Shown: in pieces, positions 56,052-64,000 of the stretch | Numbering within the stretch: the first letter of the stretch is position 1 | Layout: the number at the start of each line of letters is the position of its first letter | Source of the DNA: Lysinibacillus sp. SGAir0095 | GTDB taxonomy: Bacteria; Bacillota; Bacilli; Bacillales_A; Planococcaceae | DNA: 64,000 bases | Reading direction: 5' to 3' | Assembly: GCF_005491425.1 (NCBI RefSeq) | Contig: NZ_CP028083.1 | Span: 2,876,001 to 2,940,000, forward strand | Notes under the pieces: generated by a model | Told to the model about the DNA's origin: nothing | Database searches by the model: none | What the model saw: only the letters and a program-made list of their open reading frames with translations | Translations under genes and position numbers: made by a program

Positions 56052-57250
56052 CAATGGTAATTGGTTGTTAATTTATTATATCGAATGTAAGTAAAGATGG
56101 CAGCCAATATTCCAATGACAGCTACAAATCCGTCAAAAATGAAAATGTAATTGATTGCTCCACTTTTCGCAATCATCCCTGTAACAATTGGCATCACTAC
56201 AGAAGCTACACTAGATGCAGTGGCAACTAAACCTGTTACTGCCCCTTTTTTCATCCAGAACATTTCTGTCATTAAAGTGATGGCTAGTTGCAGAATACCC
56301 GCGGTCGAAAATCCTAAAAAGAAGGATGCGATTATTACAACGATTGGTACTTTAAAAGCTAAAATAATGGCAACTATTACTAACGTTATGATGGGATAGA
56401 CAATTAAAATTGTAGTAGGTTTGACACGTTTTTTTAATATAAAAGCTAAAAATAATACAGATATAACAGAACCAATACTATAGTAGCTTAACAACTTGAC
56501 AGACTGGCCATTTGTCATTGATACAGCATCTTGCCCATAACTCGGCAGCCAAATTTGTGCAACCGTAAATAGGGCTGTTGATGTAAAGCCAATTATTATG
56601 AGTGCCAATCCTTCTCTTAATATTTTGGGTTCCGTTTTATACTTAGGCATTAAATCTAGTTGCTCCCCACTTTCTGAAATAACTACCTGGTTAACTTTTG
56701 GAAAAGTAGCAATGAGAAGAAGCATCATATTCAATAGATAAAACGCTGCTAGTAAAAAGAAGGCATAGCCAAAGAACAGCTCATTTTCTGATAAAAATAA
56801 AATTATAAATGGTAGAATTGTTGCACCTGTTGCAATAAACGCTTTTACCAATACGTTTGCTGAACCCGATGATTTTGTAAAAATCTCCACTAATGCTGGG
56901 TACGAGCCTGCGTCCATGGCAGCATTGGCTACACCTGCTAAAATCGCAAAAATAAATGCCAACATATAGTTTGGTAATAAAGGAATACTAATCAAAAAAA
57001 CTGCCATAAATAAACTAGAAAAAATTAATAATGGTTTTCTTCCTATCTTATCAGATAAAACCCCTAAACCACTGTAGGTTAGCAGCTTCCCAAAACCGAT
57101 TGCTGCAATGATATAGCTAATCATCGTGCTTGATGTATCCCATTTTTCTGTTAAACTTGCCATGTTGGAGGACAGGATAATATTGACCATTCCTAATAGG
57201 AAGTAATTGCTGTACAAACCAATCGTAGCTTTCATATATGTATTCTTCAT
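56051..57250 (-). CDS. MFS transporter
   Basis: This 399-residue protein has about 12 hydrophobic segments and the MFS loop 2-3 motif GVLSDKIGRKPLL (about 63-75), so it is a secondary transporter of the major facilitator superfamily. The substrate cannot be told from sequence. The ATG at 57250 follows GAGGAGTTTC; a start eight codons upstream has no site. It stands alone with its own terminator, between leuS and the rRNA methyltransferase gene. Confidence 0.85.
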   Translation of the reverse strand: MKNTYMKATIGLYSNYFLLGMVNIILSSNMASLTEKWDTSSTMISYIIAAIGFGKLLTYSGLGVLSDKIGRKPLLIFSSLFMAVFLISIPLLPNYMLAFIFAILAGVANAAMDAGSYPALVEIFTKSSGSANVLVKAFIATGATILPFIILFLSENELFFGYAFFLLAAFYLLNMMLLLIATFPKVNQVVISESGEQLDLMPKYKTEPKILREGLALIIIGFTSTALFTVAQIWLPSYGQDAVSMTNGQSVKLLSYYSIGSVISVLFLAFILKKRVKPTTILIVYPIITLVIVAIILAFKVPIVVIIASFFLGFSTAGILQLAITLMTEMFWMKKGAVTGLVATASSVASVVMPIVTGMIAKSGAINYIFIFDGFVAVIGILAAIFTYIRYNKLTTNYH

Positions 57251-57383
57251 TTGAAACTCCTCGGCCTCTTTCACTTTATCGCTTTAAAGCGTTGAAAACA
57301 GTTTAACATAGTTTAGGGAACATTCGAAATATTTTCGTACTAAAATAATGATAGATTTGAACTTTTTTCAACAAAGTGAAAAT

Positions 57384-57418
57384 AAAAACTACCTCAAAAA
57401 TAAATTTGAGGCAGTTTT
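57384..57418 (-). terminator. leuS terminator
   Basis: On the minus strand AAAACTGCCTCAAA and TTTGAGGTAGTTTT form a 14-bp stem (57405-57418 with 57385-57398) with one wobble and are followed by TATTTT. Confidence 0.9.
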
Positions 57419-57423
57419 AAATG

Positions 57424-59838
57424 TTATTTTACTACGATATTTACTAATTTACCCGGCACCGCAATGACTTTCACAATTTGCTTGCCTTCAGTAAATTCTA
57501 GTACTTTTTCGTCTACTTTTGCTATTTCTTCTAGTTGTTCTCTTGATACATCTTTTGCTACTTTTACTTTAGCACGCAATTTACCATTCACTTGAACGAC
57601 TACTTCTACTTCATCGTCTACAAGTTTTGACTCATCGAATGTTGGCCACTCTTCATAAGTAAGGGTTCCTGTGTGACCAAGGATTTCCCAAAGCTCTTCC
57701 GCAACATGTGGTGCAATTGGAGCTAATAGCTTAACAAAACCTTCTGCATAATCAGTTGGGAAACTTTGCGCTTTATAGCAATCATTGATAAATACCATCA
57801 TTTGAGAAATGGCTGTATTAAAGCGAAGATGCTCGTAATCATCTGTTACTTTCTTCACTGTTTGGTGATACGATTTTTCAAGTGTTGTGTCTGAGCTCGT
57901 TTGTACTTTTTCAGATAAAGCACCTTCTTCAGTCGTATACAGACGCCAAATGCGGTCTAAGAAACGACGTGCACCATCCAGCCCGTTTGTTGACCATGCA
58001 ACCGATGCATCCAATGGCCCCATGAACATTTCATATAAACGAAGAGTATCTGCACCATGCGTTTCAACGATATCATCAGGATTTACAACATTTCCTTTTG
58101 ATTTAGACATTTTTTCATTACCTTCACCTAAAATCATTCCTTGGTTGAATAATTTTTGGAATGGTTCTTTCGTTGGTACAACACCTAAATCATAAAGTAC
58201 TTTATGCCAGAAACGAGCGTACAACAAGTGAAGAACTGCATGCTCTGCACCACCAATATAAATATCAACCGGCAACCAGCGTTTTAATAATTCTTCGTCT
58301 GCAATCGCTTCATTATTATTTGGATCGATATATCTTAGGAAGTACCAACTCGAGCCTGCCCATTGTGGCATTGTGTTTGTTTCACGGCGGCCTTTTTTCC
58401 CTGTTACAGGATCAACTACATTAACCCATTCGTCAATATTTGCCAATGGGGATTCACCAGTCCCCGAAGGTCGAATATTTGTAGTTTTCGGTAATTCCAA
58501 TGGTAATTCATTTACTGGAATTGTCGTCATTGTGCCATCTTCCCAATGAATTACTGGAATCGGTTCACCCCAATAACGTTGACGCGAGAATAGCCAGTCT
58601 CGTAAACGATACGTAACTTTCTTTTCACCCACACCATTTGTTTCAAGCCATTTAATGGCATTCGTAATTCCATCTACTTTATTTAAACCATCTAAAAAGT
58701 CAGAGTTAATATGTTCTCCGTCACCCGTGAAGGCTTCTTTTTCAATATCTCCACCTTCAAGAACCGGAATGATTTCTAGACCGAATTCTTTTGCGAACTC
58801 ATAGTCACGCTCATCATGAGCAGGTACCGCCATAATTGCACCAGTACCATAAGATGCTAATACATAGTCTGCAATCCAGATTGGAATTTCTTTTCCGTTA
58901 ATTGGATTTATAGCAAATGCACCTGTAAATACACCCGTTTTTTCTTTTGCTAAATCTGTACGTTCCAAGTCAGATTTCATTTTCACTTTTTCTAGATAGG
59001 CTTCTACTGCTTCACGTTGATCTGCAGTTGTGATTTCACTTACCAATTTATGCTCTGGTGCAAGTACGCAATACGTTGCACCAAATAAAGTATCTGGTCG
59101 CGTTGTAAAGACTTCGAACTGGTCTTTCGTACCAGCAACAGTAAATTTCACTTGTGCCCCTTCAGAACGGCCAATCCAGTTACGTTGCATATCTTTGATG
59201 GACTCTGGCCAATCTACTTCTTCTAAATCATCTAATAGGCGATCTGCATATTTTGTAATACGCAGCACCCACTGACGCATTGGTCGACGCTCAACTGGGT
59301 GGCCACCACGTTCTGATTTCCCATCGATTACTTCTTCATTCGCAAGTACAGTTCCTAATGCTGGACACCAGTTTACAGGAATTTCATCTACATAAGCTAA
59401 ATCCATTTCAACAAGCTTCGTAAAAATCCATTGTGTCCACTTATAATAGCCAGGATCTGTTGTATTGATTTCACGATCCCAATCATAAGAGAAACCTAAT
59501 TCCTGAATTTGACGCTTGAATGTAGCAATATTTTTTTCTGTAAATTCAGCTGGATCATTTCCCGTATCTAGTGCATATTGCTCAGCTGGCAATCCAAATG
59601 CATCCCACCCCATTGGATGTAGCACATCGTACCCTTGCATACGTTTAAAACGCGATAAAATATCAGTTGCTGTATAACCTTCTGGGTGACCAACGTGTAA
59701 ACCTGCTCCTGATGGATATGGGAACATATCCAATGCATAGAATTTTGGCTTTGATGTATCGTCTAAAGTTTTGAACGATTTATTTTCCAACCAATATTGT
59801 TGCCATTTTTTTTCGATTTGTTGATGATTAAAACTCAT
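57424..59838 (-). CDS. leuS: Leucyl-tRNA synthetase
   Basis: LeuS charges tRNA-Leu and edits mischarged amino acids. The 804-residue class I synthetase has the HIGH-equivalent HVGH at 48-51, the CP1 editing domain (about 220-420) with [12 protein letters not shown] and its specificity residues, KMSKS at 576-580, and a C-terminal anticodon-binding and RNA-binding part. Length is standard for bacterial LeuS. The ATG follows GGAGGAGATAG. Expression is set by an upstream leucine T-box. Confidence 0.98.
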   Translation of the reverse strand: MSFNHQQIEKKWQQYWLENKSFKTLDDTSKPKFYALDMFPYPSGAGLHVGHPEGYTATDILSRFKRMQGYDVLHPMGWDAFGLPAEQYALDTGNDPAEFTEKNIATFKRQIQELGFSYDWDREINTTDPGYYKWTQWIFTKLVEMDLAYVDEIPVNWCPALGTVLANEEVIDGKSERGGHPVERRPMRQWVLRITKYADRLLDDLEEVDWPESIKDMQRNWIGRSEGAQVKFTVAGTKDQFEVFTTRPDTLFGATYCVLAPEHKLVSEITTADQREAVEAYLEKVKMKSDLERTDLAKEKTGVFTGAFAINPINGKEIPIWIADYVLASYGTGAIMAVPAHDERDYEFAKEFGLEIIPVLEGGDIEKEAFTGDGEHINSDFLDGLNKVDGITNAIKWLETNGVGEKKVTYRLRDWLFSRQRYWGEPIPVIHWEDGTMTTIPVNELPLELPKTTNIRPSGTGESPLANIDEWVNVVDPVTGKKGRRETNTMPQWAGSSWYFLRYIDPNNNEAIADEELLKRWLPVDIYIGGAEHAVLHLLYARFWHKVLYDLGVVPTKEPFQKLFNQGMILGEGNEKMSKSKGNVVNPDDIVETHGADTLRLYEMFMGPLDASVAWSTNGLDGARRFLDRIWRLYTTEEGALSEKVQTSSDTTLEKSYHQTVKKVTDDYEHLRFNTAISQMMVFINDCYKAQSFPTDYAEGFVKLLAPIAPHVAEELWEILGHTGTLTYEEWPTFDESKLVDDEVEVVVQVNGKLRAKVKVAKDVSREQLEEIAKVDEKVLEFTEGKQIVKVIAVPGKLVNIVVK

Positions 59839-59884
59839 GTACTATCTCCTCCTTATTATTGAATAGGCACGATGTGTCGACATG

Positions 59885-60030
59885 AAGGAATGTATTATAA
59901 AATACACCTTGACGTATTTTTTGCCCAGATTTTATCAAGCTAGCTTGATATTTACCCGTAAAAATCTGTGGCATCCGCCGGAGGCTTAAACTTCATTCGG
60001 TTGAGGTTTGAACCTTTACTGAATGAAATA
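59885..60030. repeat. Structured module in the leuS leader, repeat-like
   Basis: Between the T-box terminator and leuS lies an inverted-repeat-rich stretch: TGTATT/AATACA (59891-59906), a CAGATTTT/AAAAATCTG hairpin (59926-59970) enclosing a perfect 18-bp palindrome (59933-59950), and a nested hairpin built from TTCATTC/GAATGAA and AGGTT/AACCT (59992-60029). GC-rich CATCCGCCGGAGG lies between them. It looks like an inserted miniature repeat, but only one copy is seen here. Confidence 0.45.
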
Positions 60031-60150
60031 AATAAAAGCTGTAACAAAAGTAGATTATCCTAATAATGGTAAAACTAATCATTGTGCAATAGCACATTTG
60101 TATTAGAAACAAATAGTTACTTTGGATGAATTGACAAAATATTTAAAAAA

Positions 60151-60398
60151 TAAAAAAAACCCGTCCCTTTCCTTAGAAAGGGACGAGAGATATTTACAAC
60201 TCCCGCGGTACCACCCAAATTAGTGACACTACACTCAGCTTTAATTCCATAACGCGGAAAAACGGTTTTAGCTACTAGTTCACTAAAACAGACTCCAAGG
60301 CGAGTTCAATTTCTCTGCTTACTAGCTCACACCACCCGCTAGCTCTCTTCAAAGCTTCAAAATTTACTATTCCTTCTCATTGTCGTACTTTTCATATT
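60151..60398 (-). promoter_or_regulatory. Leucine T-box riboswitch upstream of leuS
   Basis: The minus strand carries TGGGTGGTACCGCGG (near 60223-60238) preceded by stem I segments AGAGAGCTAGCGGGTGG. The specifier bulge reads GAACTCGCCTTGGAG, giving the Leu codon CTC. A terminator (GTCCCTTTC/GAAAGGGAC, 60163-60184) with an eight-T run ends it. Transcription would continue into leuS when uncharged tRNA-Leu binds. The terminator is about 310 nt from leuS, unusually far. Confidence 0.95.
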
Positions 60399-60404
60399 TT
60401 ATTC

Positions 60405-60433
60405 ATTTTAATGTATATAGGTAAAATAAACAA
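60405..60433 (-). promoter_or_regulatory. leuS promoter
   Basis: On the minus strand -35 TTGTTT (60428-60433) and -10 TAAAAT (60405-60410) are 17 bp apart, placing the start near 60398 at the T-box 5' end. Confidence 0.6.
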
Positions 60434-60501
60434 GTCTTTCCTATATTGGCAGGTTAAAATTCCAATATTTAATTTTGATCGGCTGGAATATGATTAGTAT
60501 A

Positions 60502-61668
60502 TTAGCTATTTTTCTTTTTAAGTGGGCTATCATAAACAATACAAGGAATAATGGCGATTATTAATAATCCACATAACACAGCAATTAGGACATTCATATT
60601 ATAAGCATCTACAATGATTCCACCGATAAATGGGCCAATCATTCTTCCAATGGAACCAATGCTATTAACAACCCCTTGGTAAGTACCGCCCTTCCCCTTA
60701 GGTGCAAGCGTGTTGGCAATGGTAGGTACTGCCGGCCACACAAAGATTTCTCCTAAAGTTAAAACCATCATCGCTACAGCGAACATTTTAAAGCTGTCTG
60801 CAAATAGAATGATACTAAAAGAAACCATCATGATCAGCATTCCCACTACTAATTGACTTTTTATTTGTTTTTCATACTTTTGAATAAGCGGACTAATTAA
60901 CGGTTGAAGCGTGATGATTAATAAGCCGTTAATTGACCACAGCAAACTGTATTCTTTTAAGCCTATCCCTTGTTGTTGAATATGTGTCGATAATGTTGAA
61001 GCCCATTGTGAGTAGGCTACCCAAGCCAATAAGAACGCACTACAAAGAATAAGCAAAGAATAAAAATTAGCTCTTGATGAGTGACTTTCAATGGTTTTCT
61101 CACTAGTTTCTTTTTCGATTTTCGGAACCATATGACGATAAGTAATGAGAGCAATTAGTAAAAAGATAATATATAAAGCTAAATTAGAAATAAATAAATA
61201 GTCGAAACTGATTTCAGCAATAGGTCCTGCCAAGGCTGGGCCAACTGCAACCCCTAGATTTTGCGCTAAGTAAATCGCATTAAATCCTTTTCTGCCACCT
61301 TCTGGCCAAACAGAACCTACTAAAGCAAACATTGCCGGGATTACGATACCACTACCAAATCCCATAATAATTAAAAAGTAAATATAATGTGGCCAACCGT
61401 GCCAAAAGGTAATTCCTATTAATGAAATTATCGTAATAGAAATTCCAAGCATGATTGATTTATATCCACCCAATTTATCAAACAAATAACCACCTACTAA
61501 ATTCCCTAAAACAGTAGCACCTGCATTCATCATTAAAACAAATCCAGCAACTGACAAAGATTGTCCTAGATGATCATGCATGTAGATAGTATTTAAGGGC
61601 CATATAAGTGAGCTTCCTGTAATGTTTATAAATGCACCGATCACTAGTAACCATACATTTTTGGGCAT
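60502..61668 (-). CDS. MFS transporter (YttB-like)
   Basis: This 388-residue membrane protein has about 12 hydrophobic segments and the MFS motif VGGYLFDKLGGYKS (about 58-71) in the loop between segments 2 and 3. It is probably a drug or metabolite efflux permease. B. subtilis has an MFS gene (yttB) near leuS, which may be the same gene, but paralogues are many. The ATG follows GGAGGAGT. No terminator is clear between it and the leuS promoter, so read-through into the T-box is possible. Confidence 0.85.
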   Translation of the reverse strand: MPKNVWLLVIGAFINITGSSLIWPLNTIYMHDHLGQSLSVAGFVLMMNAGATVLGNLVGGYLFDKLGGYKSIMLGISITIISLIGITFWHGWPHYIYFLIIMGFGSGIVIPAMFALVGSVWPEGGRKGFNAIYLAQNLGVAVGPALAGPIAEISFDYLFISNLALYIIFLLIALITYRHMVPKIEKETSEKTIESHSSRANFYSLLILCSAFLLAWVAYSQWASTLSTHIQQQGIGLKEYSLLWSINGLLIITLQPLISPLIQKYEKQIKSQLVVGMLIMMVSFSIILFADSFKMFAVAMMVLTLGEIFVWPAVPTIANTLAPKGKGGTYQGVVNSIGSIGRMIGPFIGGIIVDAYNMNVLIAVLCGLLIIAIIPCIVYDSPLKKKNS

Positions 61669-61976
61669 TCCCTTACTCCTCCATTAACATAGTACAAACA
61701 CCTTTTATAAAAATATGATGTTCTTCACTTGTTGTTTTTTGTTTTGTACCAAAAAATAATAGTAGTCTCCTTTTTTCAAAAGTACAAGAAAAAGATTTTG
61801 AAATTGATATGAAGTAAGGGAAAGCTCTCAGAAAGCTATTAAACTTAAAATAAAAATTCATTTGTCCATAGATAATTATTTACCATGCTTCTACACAGTC
61901 GAGGAAATGGCAGATTTGTTCAAGTGCCACGAGACTTTTTTCATGGTAGAATATTTTGTTAGAGGAGTGAAAACAA
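61669..61976. other. Divergent MFS/ytqA intergenic region
   Basis: The 308-bp gap holds an extended -10 for ytqA (TGG then TAGAAT, 61947-61952) and the ribosome binding sites of both genes. An open frame at 61673-61861 on the minus strand has no credible start site. Nothing else was recognised. Confidence 0.4.
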
Positions 61977-62939
61977 ATGTCAGAACAACAATTTCCTTTC
62001 CCGTCTGATGGGAAACGTTACTATACATGGAATCGCTATTTAAGAGATGAATTTGGTAAAAAGGTTTATAAAGTGGCTTTGGATGCAGGTTTCGATTGCC
62101 CAAATCGTGATGGCACTGTCGCTTTTGGCGGGTGTACTTTTTGTAGTGCAGCAGGGAGTGGCGACTTTGCCGGGGACCGCGTAGACCCTATTTCGGTTCA
62201 ATTTGAAAAAATAAAGGAAAAGATGCAGCATAAATGGAAGGACGGCATGACAATGGCCTATTTCCAAGCATATACAAATACACACGCCCCACTCCATGTC
62301 CTAAAAGAAAAATTTGAAGCTGCCCTTGCCTGTGAAGGGGTAATGGGTTTAAGTATTGCCACTCGTCCGGATTGCTTACCCGATGATGTAGTTGAATATC
62401 TAGCAGAGTTAAATGAAAGAACATATTTATGGGTTGAGTTAGGCTTGCAAACTGTCCATGAAAAAACAGCAAATCTAATTAACCGTGCCCATGACTATGC
62501 GACTTATGTAGAAGGTGTGGAAAAACTGCGCAAGCATAATATTCGCGTTTGTACACATATCATAAACGGATTACCATTAGAAGATTACGATATGATGATG
62601 GAGACTGCCAGAGAAGTGGCAAAGCTTGATGTTCAAGGAATTAAAATTCACCTTCTTCACTTATTGAAAGGGACTCCTTTAGTAAAGCAATATGAAAAAG
62701 GAATGCTGGAATTTCTTGAGAAGGATCAGTACATCCAATTAGTAGCAGACCAATTAGAAATTATTCCACCGGAAATGATAGTCCACCGTATTACAGGAGA
62801 CGGACCAATTGATTTAATGATTGGCCCAATGTGGAGCGTCAACAAATGGGAGGTTCTAAACGGAATTGATGCGGAACTAGAACGTCGCGGTAGCTGGCAA
62901 GGAAAATTATATGTTCCTTCTACTAATCAAATCGTGTAA
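61977..62939 (+). CDS. ytqA: Radical SAM protein YtqA (TIGR01212 family)
   Basis: This 320-residue protein is a radical SAM enzyme of the YtqA/YhcC type. Three Cys, at 41, 53 and 56 (CPNRDGTVAFGGCTFC), form the family's unusual CX11CX2C cluster site rather than the usual CX3CX2C. The start FPSDGKRYYTWNRYLRDEFGKKVYKV and the later GLSIATRPDCLPDDV are typical. It precedes ytqB by 43 bp, as in B. subtilis. The substrate is not established with certainty; a role in tRNA or rRNA modification is suggested by its partner. ATG follows AGAGGAGTGA. Confidence 0.92.
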   Translation: MSEQQFPFPSDGKRYYTWNRYLRDEFGKKVYKVALDAGFDCPNRDGTVAFGGCTFCSAAGSGDFAGDRVDPISVQFEKIKEKMQHKWKDGMTMAYFQAYTNTHAPLHVLKEKFEAALACEGVMGLSIATRPDCLPDDVVEYLAELNERTYLWVELGLQTVHEKTANLINRAHDYATYVEGVEKLRKHNIRVCTHIINGLPLEDYDMMMETAREVAKLDVQGIKIHLLHLLKGTPLVKQYEKGMLEFLEKDQYIQLVADQLEIIPPEMIVHRITGDGPIDLMIGPMWSVNKWEVLNGIDAELERRGSWQGKLYVPSTNQIV

Positions 62940-62982
62940 TATACAACTCAAATTGTGTAATAGTAAGAGGAAGTGACAATTG

Positions 62983-63555
62983 ATGAAGCTACAACGAGTA
63001 TTACAATATGCTCAACACCTCCTTATGCAGTCAATTGAAGAAGGCGAAATTGCCGTGGATGGTACTGCCGGTAACGGGCATGATACATTATTCTTATCAC
63101 AGCTTGTTGGAGAAAATGGACATGTCTATGCATTTGACGTTCAGCAGCAAGCAGTAGATGCTACCTTAAATCGATTAACCGAACATCGTGTGACAAATAC
63201 AACTGTTATTTTGGATGGTCACGAAAAGGTTGCAAATTATATTCAGCAAGAGATTGCCGGCGCCGTTTTTAACCTCGGTTATTTACCAGGTGCTGACCAT
63301 ACGATTATTACTCAAGGAAATACTACAGTTGTTGCCATCGAACAATTGCTTCAGCTTCTAAAGGTTGGCGGCATTATTGTTCTGGTGATTTATCACGGGC
63401 ATGAGGGCGGAAAAAAAGAACGCGATGATGTATTGCAATTCGTCAGCTCTCTCTCTCAAAAACATGTACATGTTTTGCGATATGAATTTATTAATCAAAA
63501 AAATGACCCGCCTTTTATTGTAGCACTTGAAAAAGTTAAACTTTTTCAAAAATAA
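62983..63555 (+). CDS. ytqB: Class I SAM-dependent methyltransferase YtqB
   Basis: This 190-residue methyltransferase has the SAM motif VDGTAGNGHDTLFLSQLVG (about 26-44) and acidic motif YAFDVQQQAV, and the catalytic-type NLGYLPGADH. It belongs to the rRNA methylase-like YtqB group; recent work links YtqA-YtqB pairs to tRNA wobble uridine methylthio-type modification, which I cite as context only. The ATG at 62983 follows AAGAGGAAGTG; the TTG just before it is less likely. It ends at a strong terminator. Confidence 0.92.
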   Translation: MKLQRVLQYAQHLLMQSIEEGEIAVDGTAGNGHDTLFLSQLVGENGHVYAFDVQQQAVDATLNRLTEHRVTNTTVILDGHEKVANYIQQEIAGAVFNLGYLPGADHTIITQGNTTVVAIEQLLQLLKVGGIIVLVIYHGHEGGKKERDDVLQFVSSLSQKHVHVLRYEFINQKNDPPFIVALEKVKLFQK

Positions 63556-63558
63556 AAG

Positions 63559-63596
63559 AAGCGTGAAGCAAAACGATTTTCGTTTGCTTCACGCTT
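63559..63596. terminator. Bidirectional terminator between ytqB and the AGCS gene
   Basis: AAGCGTGAAGCAAAACG (63559-63575) and CGTTTGCTTCACGCTT (63581-63596) pair over 16 bp with one bulge and are followed by TTTATT on the plus side. It serves both converging genes. Confidence 0.92.
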
Positions 63597-63600
63597 TTTA

Positions 63601-64000
63601 TTATTTATCTTGATTATTCTTTTCCCAGAATGTTGCATTCTTGATCCCTAACTTAACAGGATTGAACACCGGGTCTTTTCCTTCTTTTTTCTGCTGTTCG
63701 TAGTCTTTTAATGCTACAATTGCAGGCTTCATAATGATCAAGATAGCGATTACGTTAATCCACACCATTAAGCCTAATCCAACATCGCCCATTGCCCAAG
63801 CTAGTGATGATGTTTTGACTGTTCCATAAAATGCAGCGACTAAGATAGCTATCTTCGCTATCCATATACCAATTTTTTCATATGTTCCTGAGAAAAGATA
63901 TGAAACATTTGTTTCTGCAATATAGTAATAGGCCATAATTGTTGTAAATGCAAAGAAGAATAGGGCTATCGCAACAAACGGTGCACCAAAGCCTGGTAAT
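63601..64000 (-). CDS. Sodium:alanine symporter family protein (AGCS), C-terminal part
   Basis: The last 132 residues of an alanine/glycine:cation symporter (AlsT/DagA type) are visible; the start lies beyond the right edge. The segment FFFAFTTIMAYYYIAETNVSYLF is the AGCS pattern of a C-terminal membrane helix, and two further hydrophobic helices (KIAILVAAFYGT and GLMVWINVIAILIIM) follow, then a charged tail ending KNNQDK. It imports alanine or glycine with Na+; the precise substrate is unknown. Confidence 0.9.
   Translation of the reverse strand, partial: LPGFGAPFVAIALFFFAFTTIMAYYYIAETNVSYLFSGTYEKIGIWIAKIAILVAAFYGTVKTSSLAWAMGDVGLGLMVWINVIAILIIMKPAIVALKDYEQQKKEGKDPVFNPVKLGIKNATFWEKNNQDK

Noticed and set aside
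61673..61861. 62-codon open frame on the minus strand ending just before the MFS gene
   Set aside because: It has no ribosome binding site, its composition is that of AT-rich non-coding DNA, and its end overlaps the ribosome binding site of the MFS gene.

Overview
This window is AT-rich chromosomal DNA from a low-GC, Gram-positive, probably spore-forming member of the Bacillales. Gene content and order follow the Bacillus subtilis yt- region closely: ezrA, hisJ, ytsP, dgcP, rpsD, tyrS, acsA/acuABC, ccpA, aroA, ytxGH, murC, sftA, ytpQR, ytoP, ytzB, ytnP, trmB, ytlR-like, pepV, ytzE, ytzG, ytgP, ytfP, leuS, ytqAB. Differences from B. subtilis (an arg operon and a sulfite-reductase/siroheme operon inserted, a different dat/pepV context, a large PBP beside tyrS) suggest a Planococcaceae-type relative such as Lysinibacillus, Solibacillus or Ureibacillus. 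The genus is inferred from gene order, not proven.

Layout. 1-7.4 kb: partial cysteine desulfurase, ezrA, hisJ, free-methionine sulfoxide reductase, a GAF-GGDEF protein, rpsD with a long leader, and a small Asn-rich protein gene. 7.4-12.2 kb: tyrS under a tyrosine T-box, divergent from a class A PBP. 12.2-16.6 kb: argC-argJ-argB-argD on the minus strand, with a strong promoter overlapped by ARG-box-like sites. 16.8-22.4 kb: acsA divergent from acuABC (acetyl-CoA synthetase and its acetylation control), then ccpA. 22.6-32.1 kb: the aroA-type DAHP synthase/chorismate mutase, a large FtsA-like protein of unknown role, ytxGH, murC and the DNA translocase gene sftA. 32.4-43.2 kb: ytpQR, a lipoprotein, a DUF84 NTPase, an M42 peptidase, ytzB, a lactonase, trmB, a lipid kinase, a NERD-like protein, dat and pepV. 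43.5-48 kb: ytzE, a pseudouridine synthase, a MurJ-type flippase, and the flavoprotein ytfP. 48-54 kb: a full siroheme and sulfite reductase operon. 54-64 kb: an RlmI-like methyltransferase, two MFS transporters, leuS under a leucine T-box, ytqA-ytqB and a partial AGCS symporter.

No tRNA, rRNA, CRISPR array, prophage, transposase or restriction system was seen; the coding part is almost entirely conserved housekeeping. The less explained signals are mostly non-coding: a two-copy structured repeat (21.3 and 43.9 kb) with apparent covariation, an orphan promoter-terminator unit of about 100 nt upstream of the siroheme/sulfite reductase operon, an operator-like inverted repeat just downstream of the aroA promoter, a structured module between the leuS T-box and leuS, and a palindrome cluster between ytgP and ytfP. 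Among proteins, the FtsA-like ATPase with five recurring C-terminal motifs is the most unusual. Nothing here can be called a new multi-gene system on sequence inspection alone.
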